From positions 302,501 through 366,500 of the forward strand of contig JAQISU010000346.1 in assembly GCA_029339505.1 (NCBI GenBank): a stretch of DNA of 64,000 nucleotides, written 5' to 3'. Position numbers and translations under genes: made by a program. This stretch comes from Unio delphinus (Eukaryota > Mollusca > Bivalvia > Unionida > Unionidae). Of the stretch, positions 1 through 11,399 are shown piece by piece. Each line of letters opens with the position of its first letter. The stretch's first letter is position 1. Under the pieces are notes generated by a model. It had not been told where the DNA came from, searched no databases, and saw only the letters and a list, made by a program, of their open reading frames with translations.

Positions 1-290
1 ATATATTTTAATGAAAGATTACTCAATTTTAATCTTCCTTGCTTATCTTGAGATACAACCATTTCATTTGATTCAACATTTGCAAGATTTAGTAATTCGG
101 ATATCACTAATGATTTTGTTTACATTTTCGTGAAATATTCCGTCAGTTGTTTTGTTTTTATTTAGAGGAAGATCTTCCGCAAATATCTACCATTGCATTA
201 TAAAATATGTTTAAAACAATACCGGTTGGTTGTATACTCATGCGTGACTTTATGAGGTGGTTTGGTTGATTTTAATAGAATTACGTACAG

Positions 291-650
291 TTATTGCTTC
301 ACAGCCACATATTGGCGAATATTGTTGAATGCCAAATCGGAATGGATTTTTATATAACATAAATTACATCGGCGGAGGAAAACCATTCGAATAAAAAAAA
401 TAACAGATCCACGTGGATCAGTTTCAATTGCAACCCAATGAGTTCCAGGGCCAAAACTATTATCAAAATTATTGATATCGGTTTCAACTTCATTGTGTTG
501 TTTAGATAATTGATCACACATAGGACACCTCTAATGTTGTTTTTGTTAATTATTTCAGCAGCATTAATTAAATCAAAATTAGACATTGGAAGAATATTGT
601 TTGTGTCTAACCAGGTATTGTACCGGGAACTCTGAGCCATTTTCCAAATC
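291..650 (-). pseudogene. Adenain-like cysteine protease remnant
   Basis: Two overlapping minus-strand frames carry the N-terminal part (motif PMSNFDL) and the catalytic-histidine region (GPGTHWVA..DPRG). Both correspond to the intact protease at 37085-37508. The catalytic cysteine region is not recognisable. It is a pseudogene broken by frameshifts. Confidence 0.8.
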
Positions 651-659
651 TATGATGTC

Positions 660-1090
660 TTGGTAATCATAGTCCTTTTCCTCTTTTTTTCATTTTGACC
701 TTTGACCTGTTGCCTTCTTTAATGCAATTCTTGTAGCGATTCCAACTGCACGAAATACAGCTACGTTTGCGACCGCTGGAGATGCAGTGGATATTAACGC
801 TAGGTATAGCTGCAAGAAGTGAAAATATCCACTTGTTTTTATTGAATCTTTAATGGAATTCGGAGAAGGATGGAGTTGAACTCCTGTTTTTGAGTCTAAA
901 GCTTTGCTAAAATGTGTAAGCTGAGTTTTAGTTTATGATAATTTGTTATGACCACCACCAGCAATTTGATCTTTTCTAACGTTATTTTTGTTCCGCATTT
1001 ACTTACAAGAGTGTATTGTAATTTTTTTATTACCTGACCTGGAATCAATGTGACCTTAACGTAACTATATGACACTATATATAATGAGCG
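660..1090 (-). pseudogene. pX-like small virion protein remnant
   Basis: Minus-strand fragments align with the 173-residue protein at 36552-37073. The N-terminal motif (YSYVKVTLIPGQVIKKLQ) is in one frame. The Ala-rich hydrophobic segment ending in ALKKATGQ lies at about 700-850 in another frame. The copy is frameshifted and decayed. Confidence 0.8.
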
Positions 1091-1094
1091 ATTT

Positions 1095-2110
1095 ATTTGC
1101 ATGTTCTCAACTGGGATCACAATAACTCTCATTAGTCCACAAACACCTTCAAATAACATCGATTTATCACTGAGTATAAAAGCAATTGCTCTGTTATTAC
1201 CACCAACAGGACTTGGATGAGCTCGAAAATGTATATCAGCGACAGATTGTCTAACTAAATCCAGGTGCTCAAACGAAAGTAATAAATCGGATAAAAAGTT
1301 ATTAAATGTAGTTGTGATAATTGCAAACCAATACCTATATTTTGATCACGTCCCATAAATGTCATTAAACGATGATTTACACGTGCAACGTAATTTTGAT
1401 CAACATTTATTATTACTATATCTTCAGATGGATCTTGATGTCCGTTTATTCGTTAGAAACGTCTTCAGAAATAGCCGAGTTTGTGAAATATCATTGAAAT
1501 CCGTTCTTGATTGTTTAATTGTGTAACATCCTGAAATGCAATAAAAAAAATTATACGTTGGTGCAGGAACATCTTGATGTGATACTATATACTAGGTGAA
1601 TAAACCCTCAACGTTACTTTGAACGCTATCATTTCTGAAAAATTTTACTGGCTGTGGTTTGTTTTCGTATTAATCGTGATAGTCTATCCTTGATTGCTAA
1701 AAATGCTTTACAGGCAACATTACCATTAAAACCAAGGGCTTTTATCACTAACAAAATCAATAACTTTCATTCCTAATTGTTTTGCAATTGGTATTGACTT
1801 TGGTATTATTCTTCTGAAAACCTTGAACAACATCACAGTTCATCACCGTAGATTGCTTGATAAGTATATAATCGCGAATTTATCCCCCGACCATGACCAG
1901 TCCGCGTTGCGCATTGTGTATATTCAACTATTTTTTAAATTCATTTATTTAATCCCTTTGATAGTCATCAGCAATTTCTTCAATAAGATATCGATAAACA
2001 TTTATGTTCATTACGCCGCCGGTAAATAATCGTTGACAAATATCAGCTGCTCCATTAATTTTTTTCTGGAGAATTATTTCCAGCTCGTTTTGCGCCAATC
2101 AGAATTTCTA
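1095..2110 (-). pseudogene. Major capsid protein remnant
   Basis: The minus strand encodes pieces matching the C-terminal half of the hexon-like capsid protein at 35084-36491, including a HRLMTFMGRDQN-like stretch (about 1330-1390), a YPIYYF stretch (about 1275-1290) and AIAFILSDKSMLFEGV near 1140-1200. Spacing agrees with the complete element. Multiple frameshifts and stops mark it as a fossil. Confidence 0.8.
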
Positions 2111-2162
2111 ATCGATCTAAGTCCGACAGAAAGGGGATTGTACAAGTAATAAGACCACTTCT

Positions 2163-2393
2163 TTAAGCAGAAATACCGCTTCCGGTTGCACCGGACCCAG
2201 GAGCATCGTAAATTTCATGATCTTTGATAGGTTCATTAGTAAATATAGAGTATACATTTTCAATCCAATCATCTTTACTTTTACAAGAATCAATAAACCT
2301 AGGTTTTACGTACTTTGACATTCGACAGTATCCAAGTATAGAAATATCTACTACTTCGTTGTATTTTGAATTCATATTAAGATTTAAACCCAT
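2163..2393 (-). pseudogene. Unidentified 76-codon Polinton remnant ORF
   Basis: A 76-codon minus-strand reading frame lies directly upstream (in element orientation) of the capsid remnant. It ends in a Gly/Ser/Ala-rich tail (GSGATGSG). Position matches the small gene before the major capsid protein in the complete element, which also ends near a GSG motif, but the sequences are not convincingly alike. No function is assigned. Confidence 0.4.
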
Positions 2394-2419
2394 TTATGCT
2401 TGAGATTAACTAGTTCTGG

Positions 2420-2650
2420 CGGTTGTTGTTGAGGTCGAGGAATTTTTTAAGATGTTGGATTAGAAGGTGATTTAGAAAGTGAAACTGTCGATGGATCAAT
2501 TTCCTCCTGTTTTGCTATTAGTTGATCTTTTGCAGAAAACTTAACAAAATCAGGATCACCCGTACTAATCGCACTCTTATTATGACGAACTCTAAAGATT
2601 ATCCCACGATAATCAATCGCAGACAAACCTTATAAATCTGGTATGTGACG
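2420..2650 (-). pseudogene. Unidentified Polinton remnant coding stretch
   Basis: Minus-strand translation gives about 70 protein-like residues (including FRVRHNKSAISTGDPDFVKF) ending in a stop near 2445. It lies directly 5' of the previous remnant in element orientation. I do not recognise it; it is probably a virion-block gene of the remnant's own lineage. Confidence 0.35.
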
Positions 2651-3279
2651 AATAATTAAAATCGTCGGCACTATATTCAGCTAATTTATTATCTTTCATA
2701 TTTTTAATTTTTTTCATAAGTTCAAGATCTAAATTTATCAATTATTTTTGAACATATGGATCAATTTCGACAAAAGATAAAGTAACAAAATAAACAATAG
2801 ATAAACTTCCAGTCAAAGGCTTCGGTTTGGCGTTATCGACCTTATATTGTTTTCATTTTCGTCGGAAGCTTAATTTTTTTTAAGCAAATGACGTTTCAGC
2901 AAAATGGTCTGATCGCCATCTCTGATTATGTTCTCTTCGAACATAAATTAATGAATAAACAATTGTGTTCTTCATTGAAGAAGACGTCATGTTATCAGAG
3001 CCAGTCTTTTTGCATCTGTGTTGTGCTATGTCTTATATCTAAACATATAATTTTGTTATTCTTATCGCCAAACGGAAATATTTTCCCTCAAATTATCTTT
3101 CAGACCCTGAGAAATATTGAATAACATTTAAAACGTGGGGTCATGAAAATTTAACTTAAAGGTTTTTGGTTCTATTTCTTTGTTGTTTTTTTCTCGATGA
3201 GAGAGACATGTATGCCGTATATAGTAAGCTCTGCTTATGCTAGATTATTGACAATTGTATGAATCTCTCTTTTTTACAG
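2651..3279. other. Noncoding, no recognisable feature
   Basis: AT-rich sequence between Polinton remnant A and the opsin TM3 exon. A 78-codon reading frame at 2888-3124 has no recognisable motif and no gene-like context. The pyrimidine-rich tract just before 3280 is the splice acceptor of the opsin exon. Confidence 0.5.
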
Positions 3280-3407
3280 ATGGATTTTTAATGACGAAAT
3301 CTGTGTAGTAGCTGGTTTCATGACATACACATTCTGTACATCGGACATGAATACCCTTGCGGTTATTGCTTTCAGCAGATACGTGACGGTCTGCAAAAAA
3401 GAGTGGG
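3280..3407 (+). CDS. Opsin exon (extracellular loop 1 to TM3)
   Basis: The exon is bounded by a pyrimidine-rich acceptor (ttttttacag, AG at 3278-3279) and a GTAAT donor at 3408. It encodes a stretch beginning RWIFNDEICVVAGF, continuing through TM3 and ending SRYVTVCKKEWG. The cysteine in EIC is at the position of the conserved TM3 disulfide cysteine of rhodopsin-class receptors. SRY replaces the usual DRY at the end of TM3. The phase at the donor (one base of a Gly codon) fits the next exon exactly. The exons for TM1 and TM2 are not seen in the window. Confidence 0.85.
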
Positions 3408-3589
3408 GTAATTTCTGTTTTATGTCTCTTGCCTATTTATGCACTTTATTGCTGCCATCACTCTGCAACGATATGGAAATGAAATGATTGCCTTTGGTAT
3501 AAAAAAAAGTGCGAGGTTGTCATATATAACGTTGAATGCATGGGATACATGATTTCAATGGTACTGAACGTTACTCTTTACTTATCATA

Positions 3590-3800
3590 TATTGCGCAAG
3601 TGATTATATGAATATTCATGACAAGTGATAATATGAATATTTATGCGCAAGTGATTATATGAATATTCATGACAAGTGATAATATGAATATTTATGACAA
3701 GTTATTATATGAACAGTCATGACAAGTGATAATATGAATATTTATGAAAAGTGATAATATGAACATTTATACACAAGTGATTATATGAATATGCATGCAA
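3590..3800. repeat. Minisatellite in opsin intron
   Basis: Degenerate tandem repeats of a unit containing AAGTGATAATATGAATATT, roughly 26-28 bp, about eight copies. It lies within the intron between opsin exons. Confidence 0.8.
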
Positions 3801-3855
3801 CTACGTTCACGCTTCTCATTAACATATAAATTATTTTTTTTAAATCAGAGCCTTT

Positions 3856-3920
3856 ATTTTTTTTATTAAATCAACTACATAAGCTGTATAAGCTTATGTA
3901 GTTGATCTAATAAAAAAAAT
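3856..3920. repeat. Long imperfect hairpin
   Basis: Two arms of about 29 bases (3856-3884 and 3892-3920) are near-perfect inverted repeats around a 7-base loop TGTATAA. The core arm is CAACTACATAAGC/GCTTATGTAGTTG flanked by A/T runs. It may be the remains of a small foldback or MITE-like element. Confidence 0.75.
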
Positions 3921-6480
3921 CTAATAAAAAAATTTTTACGAACTTTATCTTGAAATATTTTAATGTCAGTAAAGAGCAAAACATAAACAAGTCCTTATAA
4001 CTAACGTTATGATGTAACGCCACTGTCCAAAATGTCTACTGCCATCACCAATAACTTACAAGTACCATATTGCCAAATTTCATCTACCATCTAGGTTGAT
4101 GCAGTAGATATAGAGAGCCTCTTGCAGTGTACGTTGATCGATTTGGAAACTCATCAAGGACGTACAAATAATAATAATGAGGACTTTGTATAGCGCCTAA
4201 TCTTTAGAAGCGTGAAGCGCTTTACAACATCTATAATGAAATGACTACAAAAAACAAAAACCATGAAAACAGACAACATACAACATGCTGAACATATATA
4301 AAGTAGGAACCATTATTAGGTCTTTAAAGACGTTCTTGCAGTCGGAAATAGTGCGTTTTAAGAGCACACCTAAATGGGATCAATGTGGCTTTGTGTCTGG
4401 TTTCACTGGGCGATGATGGTCCATCATTGCATAAACGAGTTGACTGGCGAACAGTTGATGGCGATTTATTCAAAAACTATGGACGTCGTAACATTGGAGC
4501 AATATTGCTGAGAACATTCTAATTGCTCTCGTTTCCAAAACAAGGAGATGAAGAAACATATCCGAACTGACAGCCAATGCAGGATGAAACACAATAATGT
4601 AGATGAAGATGACAACAAGCATATATATCATGAAAAACAGCACAAAAGCGGAAGATCTGCGTCAAGCCGTTTCAGCGATAGTGGCCATCTTTACAGAAGA
4701 TTTTATTTTAAATCAGAGGCTTAGTTTAGAAACGTAATGAAGTCGCTGACGACGCAAAGGGGCTGCATTACAAAAAGCCTTTTGGTATTGTTAAAATTCG
4801 AAATTTTGAAAGTATAAAACATTGTTGGCAAACTAGTATCAACTAATAATAGATGTTTTTTCTTTCTTCGTGGACTGGAATCATCTGAGTGACAATTTGT
4901 GTGCGCTTAATCAGTGGAGAGCTTCAAGACAGCTCTTGGACAATACAATTTATATTCTAATTGGCTCTTTACTCGCGGTGCAAATTTATTCCGCAACTAG
5001 CCCTGCATTGTACGTATTCATATTCAAATAGTTGCCGTAACTGGTCCTGCATTGTACGTATTCATATTCAAATATTTGCCGTAACTGGCCCTGCACTGTA
5101 CATATTCATATTCAAATTTATGCCGTAATTGGCCCTGCACTGTGCGTACTCAGATTCAGATTCAGAAATCAGGGAAAAGACTACTTATTCAGCATTTGTG
5201 TGCATTCGCATGTGCGTGGGGCGCACATAGTGGTGAAGACGTGGGTAGTGTAACAAGATAAAGAAATTGAAAGTAAGGTTTGTTTCGTTAAAGTTAAAAC
5301 TTTCATCTTAAACGAAAACGGACTTTACAGCACCTACGAGTGTTTAGGATTTGGTCACGTGATCCCACATGTGGTGTATGTATACGAACCAGCTGCGCTT
5401 GCGGTGATATGAAGTGATGTGTTTTGAAATAAGAATAAGCTATATAAAAAAAAATCAAAAATTCTAATTTCTAGTAAAGTACAAGCCACCCAGCCGAAGA
5501 AATCACACTTGGCCTGAGATCACCGTACAGGAGAACGTTGAGGTAAGGATCTCGAAGGGTTAAGGTCTAGGTATTTTATCAGCGAGAACAAAGGAAATTC
5601 GAAGCCCCTTAAGAGTGCAGGGAGACGTTTGTGTTCCAATACTTTTCAAGCATACATATTCTTTACGAAGATCCCGCTTATTTGTCCCTGTTCGTCTATT
5701 TGCCGACTAATAAGACGATCCAGTCGACGACCCCGGTCATGAATCAGCATGTAACTCACTACACGATATAGTCGTCGACAAGAGTGACAAGCATAACCCT
5801 GGAGAACGACCTACTGGGCGACAAAGCAGAGGGTTGAAGCCGATAATTCGCGCTAACCCGTTGATCTGTCATATTCTGGAGCGCCAAGTCTTACGGAATA
5901 TCATCGAGGATTCATTTCAACATAATGATATAACAAACAATATATGAAGCCGAGACTAGCAATAGCGTGGCCCAGTCATCAGCTACAGTCAAACAGTACT
6001 TAGATTTATAAAGAAAACAACAACAAACACGAAAACAATCACCAAAAACAACCTCACTTACAAGTTTTCGTTACATGCTTTGAATACTTGGTCCCAGTTA
6101 TCGTAGAGCGACAGCATGGAGACTAGAATAATAAACATGAACATATACCAATGAGCACTCATTAAAAAAACACCAAGTAGAAAAGACCACAAACTTGGTT
6201 GTGCAAATGCTAAAAATACATGTATTATAGAGTCTCCTTCATGGGAGACAGGTCTTGGGAGTTGGATGACGGGTAGTGCGTTATATTGTTTAAAAAGATG
6301 GGTATTACTGTATAAATTTTTTTAATGGATATCAAATATTACAGATTCAGGATATTTACCCTCGATTTCAGATAATTCGATCGATTTAGTCACGATAACA
6401 GATAATTAATATTCAGATAAGTAGATTATATGTATGAATTGTTCTGACGTTTTTCGAAATGATCTCTATTTTTTTTATAG
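3921..6480. other. Opsin intron, no gene recognised
   Basis: This is intronic DNA between opsin exons ending at 3407 and starting at 6481. It contains the 44-bp tandem repeat at 4990-5155 and dispersed-repeat-like sequence around 4170-4700 (with an agcgctttacaac-type stretch). No protein-coding remnant was recognised. Confidence 0.5.
4990..5155. repeat. Tandem repeat, 44-bp unit
   Basis: About 3.5 copies of a 44-bp unit containing CCTGCATTGTACGTATTCAT. Successive copies start at about 5002, 5046, 5090 and 5134. Confidence 0.85.
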
Positions 6481-6848
6481 GATACCTAATCCGAGGATCT
6501 AGCCCTAAATGGTTCCTGATAGGCATATGGGTTTACACTTTATTCTGGACCGGAACTCCTTTAATTGGGTGGAGCAATTACACGTATGAGCCGTTCGGAA
6601 CGTCTTGCTCACTCAACTGGTTTGGAAAGCGAATGGTAGACCGAACATACAATTCTCTTTGTTGCTTCTTTTGCTTTGGAGTTCATCTAATCGTTTTTGT
6701 ATTCTGCTATGCAAAAATCAGCAGAAGCTATAATAAGCTCCTGAAATATGAAGAACCGTCTCTAAGGTCCGTATCCATTGATGATATTACCTTGGAAGAA
6801 ACAGTGCAGAGAAGAAAAGAAATTTTATTAACAAGAAATATGACGAAG
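6481..6848 (+). CDS. Opsin exon (TM4, ECL2, TM5, loop 3)
   Basis: The acceptor is ttttttatag at 6471-6480 and the donor AAG|GTAGTG at 6849. The exon encodes TM4 (WFLIGIWVYTLFWTGTPLIGW), then the second extracellular loop with EPFGTSCS, whose cysteine is the disulfide partner of the TM3 cysteine, then TM5 (FGVHLIVFVFCYAKI) and a charged third cytoplasmic loop ending RRKEILLTRNMTK. The phase in joins the split Gly codon of the previous exon; the phase out is zero. The FGTSCS loop is characteristic of opsins. Subtype (xenopsin, ciliary, tetraopsin) cannot be settled here. Confidence 0.9.
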
Positions 6849-8407
6849 GTAGTGCAGTTAAATAGTTTTTTTCATACGATTTCTTTGATACAACACGAGC
6901 TATCAGTACAGAACATATTTTTTGTTTTATCTCTGTTTAAATTAACACTCAAGTATCGAGGTAAACAAAACAAAAAAAATCAAACGAGAAATCTTAGAGA
7001 AAGAACGATACGTATTTGAGCAAATCATTCAAGTGCTTTTAGAAAATGAGTACGTAAATATGCATCAAGTGTTATTGTAAACAAATTAATTTTCGCGGTT
7101 TTAAGATAAATGAGGAAGACATGACAATTATTCGAATATTATCTTATCTTATCCATATTATCTTATCTTATCTTATCTTATCCATGTTTGTTTTCTTCTG
7201 TTTAACAATACATCCAATTGATAGTATTTTTATGATAGCTAAATGTTATATGAGAATAAATAAAACTGATTCCTATTACTGAGAAATACGCAGGAAAAAA
7301 ATGGATTTTACATGAGGACCTGCTTGCGAGATACCGGAAATCGCGTTGAGCACTTTGCAATATTAGAACAGTAATATGATCAGATCAAAGAACAGCATAT
7401 TGCTACCGATTTTAGAAGTGCAATAGAAAGCTAATTTGCAAAATATGGAGCCGCATTCAATTAAATTGGCAATAACTGACAACAAATGCATTACTTTATA
7501 TGTAACGTTTAACATTAGCACTGATCTGTATTAAGACAAATAAACTCTGTTATTTAATATCTGACAAAATCAGAAGTAAATTGGAGAAAAAATAGAGAAA
7601 TTCAGATATGAGCACGTTCTTTCAGACACCACCAGCGAAAATATTTATAGTCTTTTGTGGTGATTAGTGCATTCCTTCTCAAACTATTACTGAACCATTT
7701 CCCGCTGAAATTTTGAAAATGAAAGAAAGAAAAGGGATCTAGTCGCTAGGTTTTTTTTTGTTTTGTAAGTCTTATAGTACATGCCCATTTAGCGATTCTA
7801 TATTTTTTTTTAAATGTGTGGTCCCACATTTGTTTATCTAGTTTGTTTTAGTTTGAGGTTGTTTTTTTGTGGGGGGGGGGGGGCATAGAAATTGATGAAT
7901 TTCAGTCCACTTCACTTAAAATAAAACGACCGCTTCTTGTAAGGTACTCAATTATAAGAACCATTTACGGCATTAACTGGAAGAAGTCATATTTAACGTT
8001 TTTAGCGAAGGACCCAAGCATTAGAGATAAAATGTATAACAATTCTTTCTACCAAATACAGAGTCTGAGATTGCATACTAATTAAGTTCCTGTATGTTTC
8101 GTCTTTATTCATATTATTTAGCTCATAAAATGAGCTTGAAGTTACAAAGCATGGCGGATGTCTTTCGAAACAACTGTCATCACCCTCCCAAGAAAAGAAA
8201 GAGCATTTTCCTAAATGCATGACTTTGTAATGATAGTCGGTGTCCCAGCAGTTCATATTAGTTAGCGTAGTGGTAAGAAGATATGCTTTCCGCTTAGAGT
8301 AATTTAAAAAGTGAAAAAGTTTTAAGAAATATTTAATTAATTTTTTTATTATTATTTCAAACAATGTGTGCTATATTAGATTTGTTAGCATTGGTATAGC
8401 TCATGTC

Positions 8408-8454
<47 letters not shown>

Positions 8455-8539
8455 TATTGTATTATTATTATTATTAAAATTGTTATTATTATTCGCTTTC
8501 TTTTAAATATATCCATTGCAAATTTTCATATAATTACAG
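6849..8539. other. Opsin intron with simple repeats
   Basis: Intron between the TM5 and TM6-7 exons. It contains a (TTATC)n tract at about 7137-7185, a poly-G run near 7871-7882 and an (ATT)n microsatellite at about 8412-8480. A tRNA-like box A stretch (TTAGCGTAGTGGTAAGAAG, about 8261-8280) hints at a SINE fragment. No coding remnant was identified. Confidence 0.55.
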
Positions 8540-8804
8540 TTATGTATATTGATGGTTACGGTTTTCTGTGTGGCGTGGATGCCGTACACAGTCATGACAA
8601 TATGGAACATAATTGAAACGCCACCTTTCCTCCAGTTGCAAGTTCTCCCCACCATGTTTGCCAAAGCCAGCTGTGCTTTAAATCCCGTAATATACGGACT
8701 CCTGTGTAAACCCTTTCGAAAGGCTTTGCAAGATGTCTACCAGTCGTTCAAGATGGGACAAAGAATTACCAACCGAGTGACTCCACAAGAAATACAAAGC
8801 AATG
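8540..8804 (+). CDS. Opsin exon (TM6-TM7, retinal lysine)
   Basis: The acceptor is taattacag (AG at 8538-8539), phase zero. The exon encodes TM6 (LMVTVFCVAWMPYTVM, with the W-x-P of class A receptors), then TM7 with MFAKASCALNPVIYG. The lysine in FAKAS is the retinal Schiff-base lysine that defines opsins; NPVIY is the class A NPxxY motif, followed by the amphipathic CKPFRKAL helix 8. A GTATTG donor after QSNG suggests at least one more C-terminal exon; otherwise the frame runs on to a stop at 8890-8892. No later exon was recognised. Confidence 0.92.
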
Positions 8805-8892
8805 GTATTGTACCTATATATATATCGTTAAAATTGAGCTATGAATATGTTAATAAGATACCATATTGTAAACTATCAAGACTAGCGATGTA

Positions 8893-9990
8893 ATCTGACT
8901 TACAAGGCTTTTTGCTTTGCACTTATTCTATTGATTCAACATTTTTAAAAAAATAATTACATTATTTCATTTGTAGCGACTCCTTTATGATAAAACTTTA
9001 CTTTAATTACGATTAAAACAACACAATGGTCGCAGAATAACAAAAAAGTGAAAATGAAAATGTTTTGTCAAATTCAACACATAATATTTTTCCTAGAATA
9101 CAAAGTGAAAATTTAAAAAGAACTCGGGGTAATGCGAAATAAATCCCAAATAGTCCAAAACGTTGAATCACCATTCCTAATAAAAAAAAGTTCTTATTAA
9201 AGTGCTTGAAATAAGAACCAACGCTGAAGATGCTGATGTGCCCTAGTGGTCTGTGACATATTCTGATCATTTACAGTAATATAATTCAAGACGTCCTTGT
9301 TTGATTCCACTATTGTTCCAAGTTAATGTATCTGTCCAAGAATGTTGCTAGAAATTTTGTAATTCCAGAGAATAATAATTAGAATAAATAATTCTAGCCC
9401 AAATAAAATACTGAACACAACACTATGACAGATTTTGATTCAAGATTCTACAGAATAATTTCTAGATAAACATGACAATAAAGCCCTCAGCTAGACCTAG
9501 GTCACAGTTAGCATTTTCTGGAAATATTATGTCCTAATGGAAATTCTAGAAGACTATGTTATTAAATTATAATATAGAGTGTGGTAAACATCATGTAGGA
9601 TAGGTATATCTTTGAGGGAATAACCATGGCCCAGGCCCAAATATATATGATTACTTATATTGATTGTGATCCTAATATTAAACCCGCACTCTTGAATAAT
9701 ATATTACCTATGTCTATTTTGTTTACAAAGATAAAAATCATTAGAGTTTCTAGTGAAAAGCAATACGAACTTGATTTTGGACAAGGTCAAGTCCACAATA
9801 CAAATAAGCATATCGTATAATGAACAAACACACCTAGCTAAAAATGCAAATGACATATGCAAAAATCCTCCCCTTTTAGAGATAAGAAAACTTGATACAC
9901 TAAGTATGTTTTAAACCTATTAGTCAAATAGATTTTTTATAAACATTACACAAGGTAAAGTTTTATGAATGAAATAATACAGGAAGCAAT
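8893..9990. other. Noncoding, nothing recognised
   Basis: AT-rich sequence after the last recognised opsin exon. Short reading frames on both strands (for example 9013-9270 minus, 9626-9820 plus) lack motifs. A terminal opsin exon could lie here but I cannot identify one. Confidence 0.4.
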
Positions 9991-9999
9991 TAGATTGTC

Positions 10000-11100
10000 G
10001 TTACTCTTGATGTGCCTGATGTCAATATTATACTCCTTCAACATCAAACTCTACCTTAATAATCTATGAATTTCGCTTTTCATCTTGGCAATGAAATTAA
10101 GGGGAATACAATAATTGGAAAGGAGTCTAACTAATATACACTCCAGAGTGTTTCAAAGCTAATAACAAAGTCAAACATTCCTTTTCAATTGTTAAATAAT
10201 TTATCTGGTTCTTATTTAATTTTGAGTTATAACATTTGTGTCTTCTCTGATCAATACTGCGCCAACACCAACATCAGATGTATCAGTAAACATTTTAGAT
10301 AACTGACTGACATTTGGAGCTGAAAGGACTGGACACTCATAGGTATGCCGCGTTTACTTATCATAGTCCTGCGGACATTGTCCAGACCAATGAAACTTTG
10401 TTTTCTTGCTTAACAAAGTGTTACGTGTTCAGCAGTCATAGAAAAATTGGAACAAACTTTCCCAAAGTGTTCAGCCATATCTAGACTTTGCTGATAGGCA
10501 CAGGGAATTCAGAAATAGCCTTGACCTTTCCATCGATGGGTTTAACAAAGCACATGTCCTACGATATGCCCTACAAATATAGCAGGCACGAAAAAATGCC
10601 TTTTTAGTATGCTAATTGTCAAATATGCATCACCGTCCGTCAAAATCTTCCCGAATATTCTCCGTGTGATCTTTACAGGTGTCATTGTAAATAATGACAC
10701 CATCGATATCAGCATCACACTTATTTAGAGCTAATGTAATCATGTTGATTAAAGTTTGAAATGTTCAACACGAATCTTGCATCCCAAACAGCGCTGTAAT
10801 CGCTTCTTGGCAATATAAATGAATCTGTTTGTGTCACACTATTCACTTTTCTATAGTCAGAGCATGCGAAAATTATCATATGGTTTCTGTACAAGAATAC
10901 ATGGTTAGCTCGGTTCAATAAAATCATTCCCCAGCAAGTAATGAATTTCTTTTCTCAAACCTTCCTGTTTGAGAGGGTTCATCTGTACGGATGCTGTTTG
11001 ACAAGTGAAGAATCTACAATTTCATCGCCATGGTAGATTGTATTTGTTCGTGTTGGAATATCTGGAAATATGTCCTCATATTCTAATAATAACTGTTTTA
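10000..11100 (-). mobile_element. Ty3/gypsy retrotransposon pol remnant
   Basis: The minus strand encodes decayed reverse transcriptase pieces. Near 10970-10930 is a KKEI..LL...FIEPS-like lead-in. Near 10870-10800 is DYRKVNSVTQTDSFILPR, the RT fingers motif of Ty3/gypsy elements. Near 10710-10660 a degenerate YIDD-box region reads DADIDGVIIYND. Near 10330-10230 an RNase H-like stretch includes TDTSDVGVGAVLI. Multiple stops and frameshifts show it is dead. No LTRs were found. Confidence 0.8.
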
Positions 11101-11399
11101 GTTTATTTTTTTCTTCATGCTGCAGACGTAAAAGTTTTCCATCCCTCTTATTCATTATTTTCTGAATTCGAAGATTCTCACTTAAATTCTCACTGTATGG
11201 GACAGATGCAAATAAAACTGATTGAATGATTAATATGGCTATCTATATCAGTATGCTCCTTTAACACATTTATTTTCATCTTTTTCATATGACATTTGGG
11301 GAATTTCTTTTGGACCATTTGACGAAGAAATGTCCATCCTCCTTACAAACTGTCCCGCTGATTCAGTGGGTCCACCAGTTTGAACCTTTCCATGATTTA

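Larger units (their letters stand above)
285..2650 (-). mobile_element. Decayed Polinton/Maverick remnant A
   Basis: Minus-strand translation gives pieces matching the virion block of the complete Polinton at 25161-40634 in the same relative order: protease (about 290-650), pX-like protein (660-1090) and the C-terminal half of the major capsid protein (1095-2110). Two unidentified coding remnants follow (2163-2393 and 2420-2650). Frames are broken by many indels and stops, so this is an old, non-functional copy. No terminal inverted repeat was found at either side. It lies upstream of the first visible opsin exon and may therefore sit inside an opsin intron. Confidence 0.85.
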
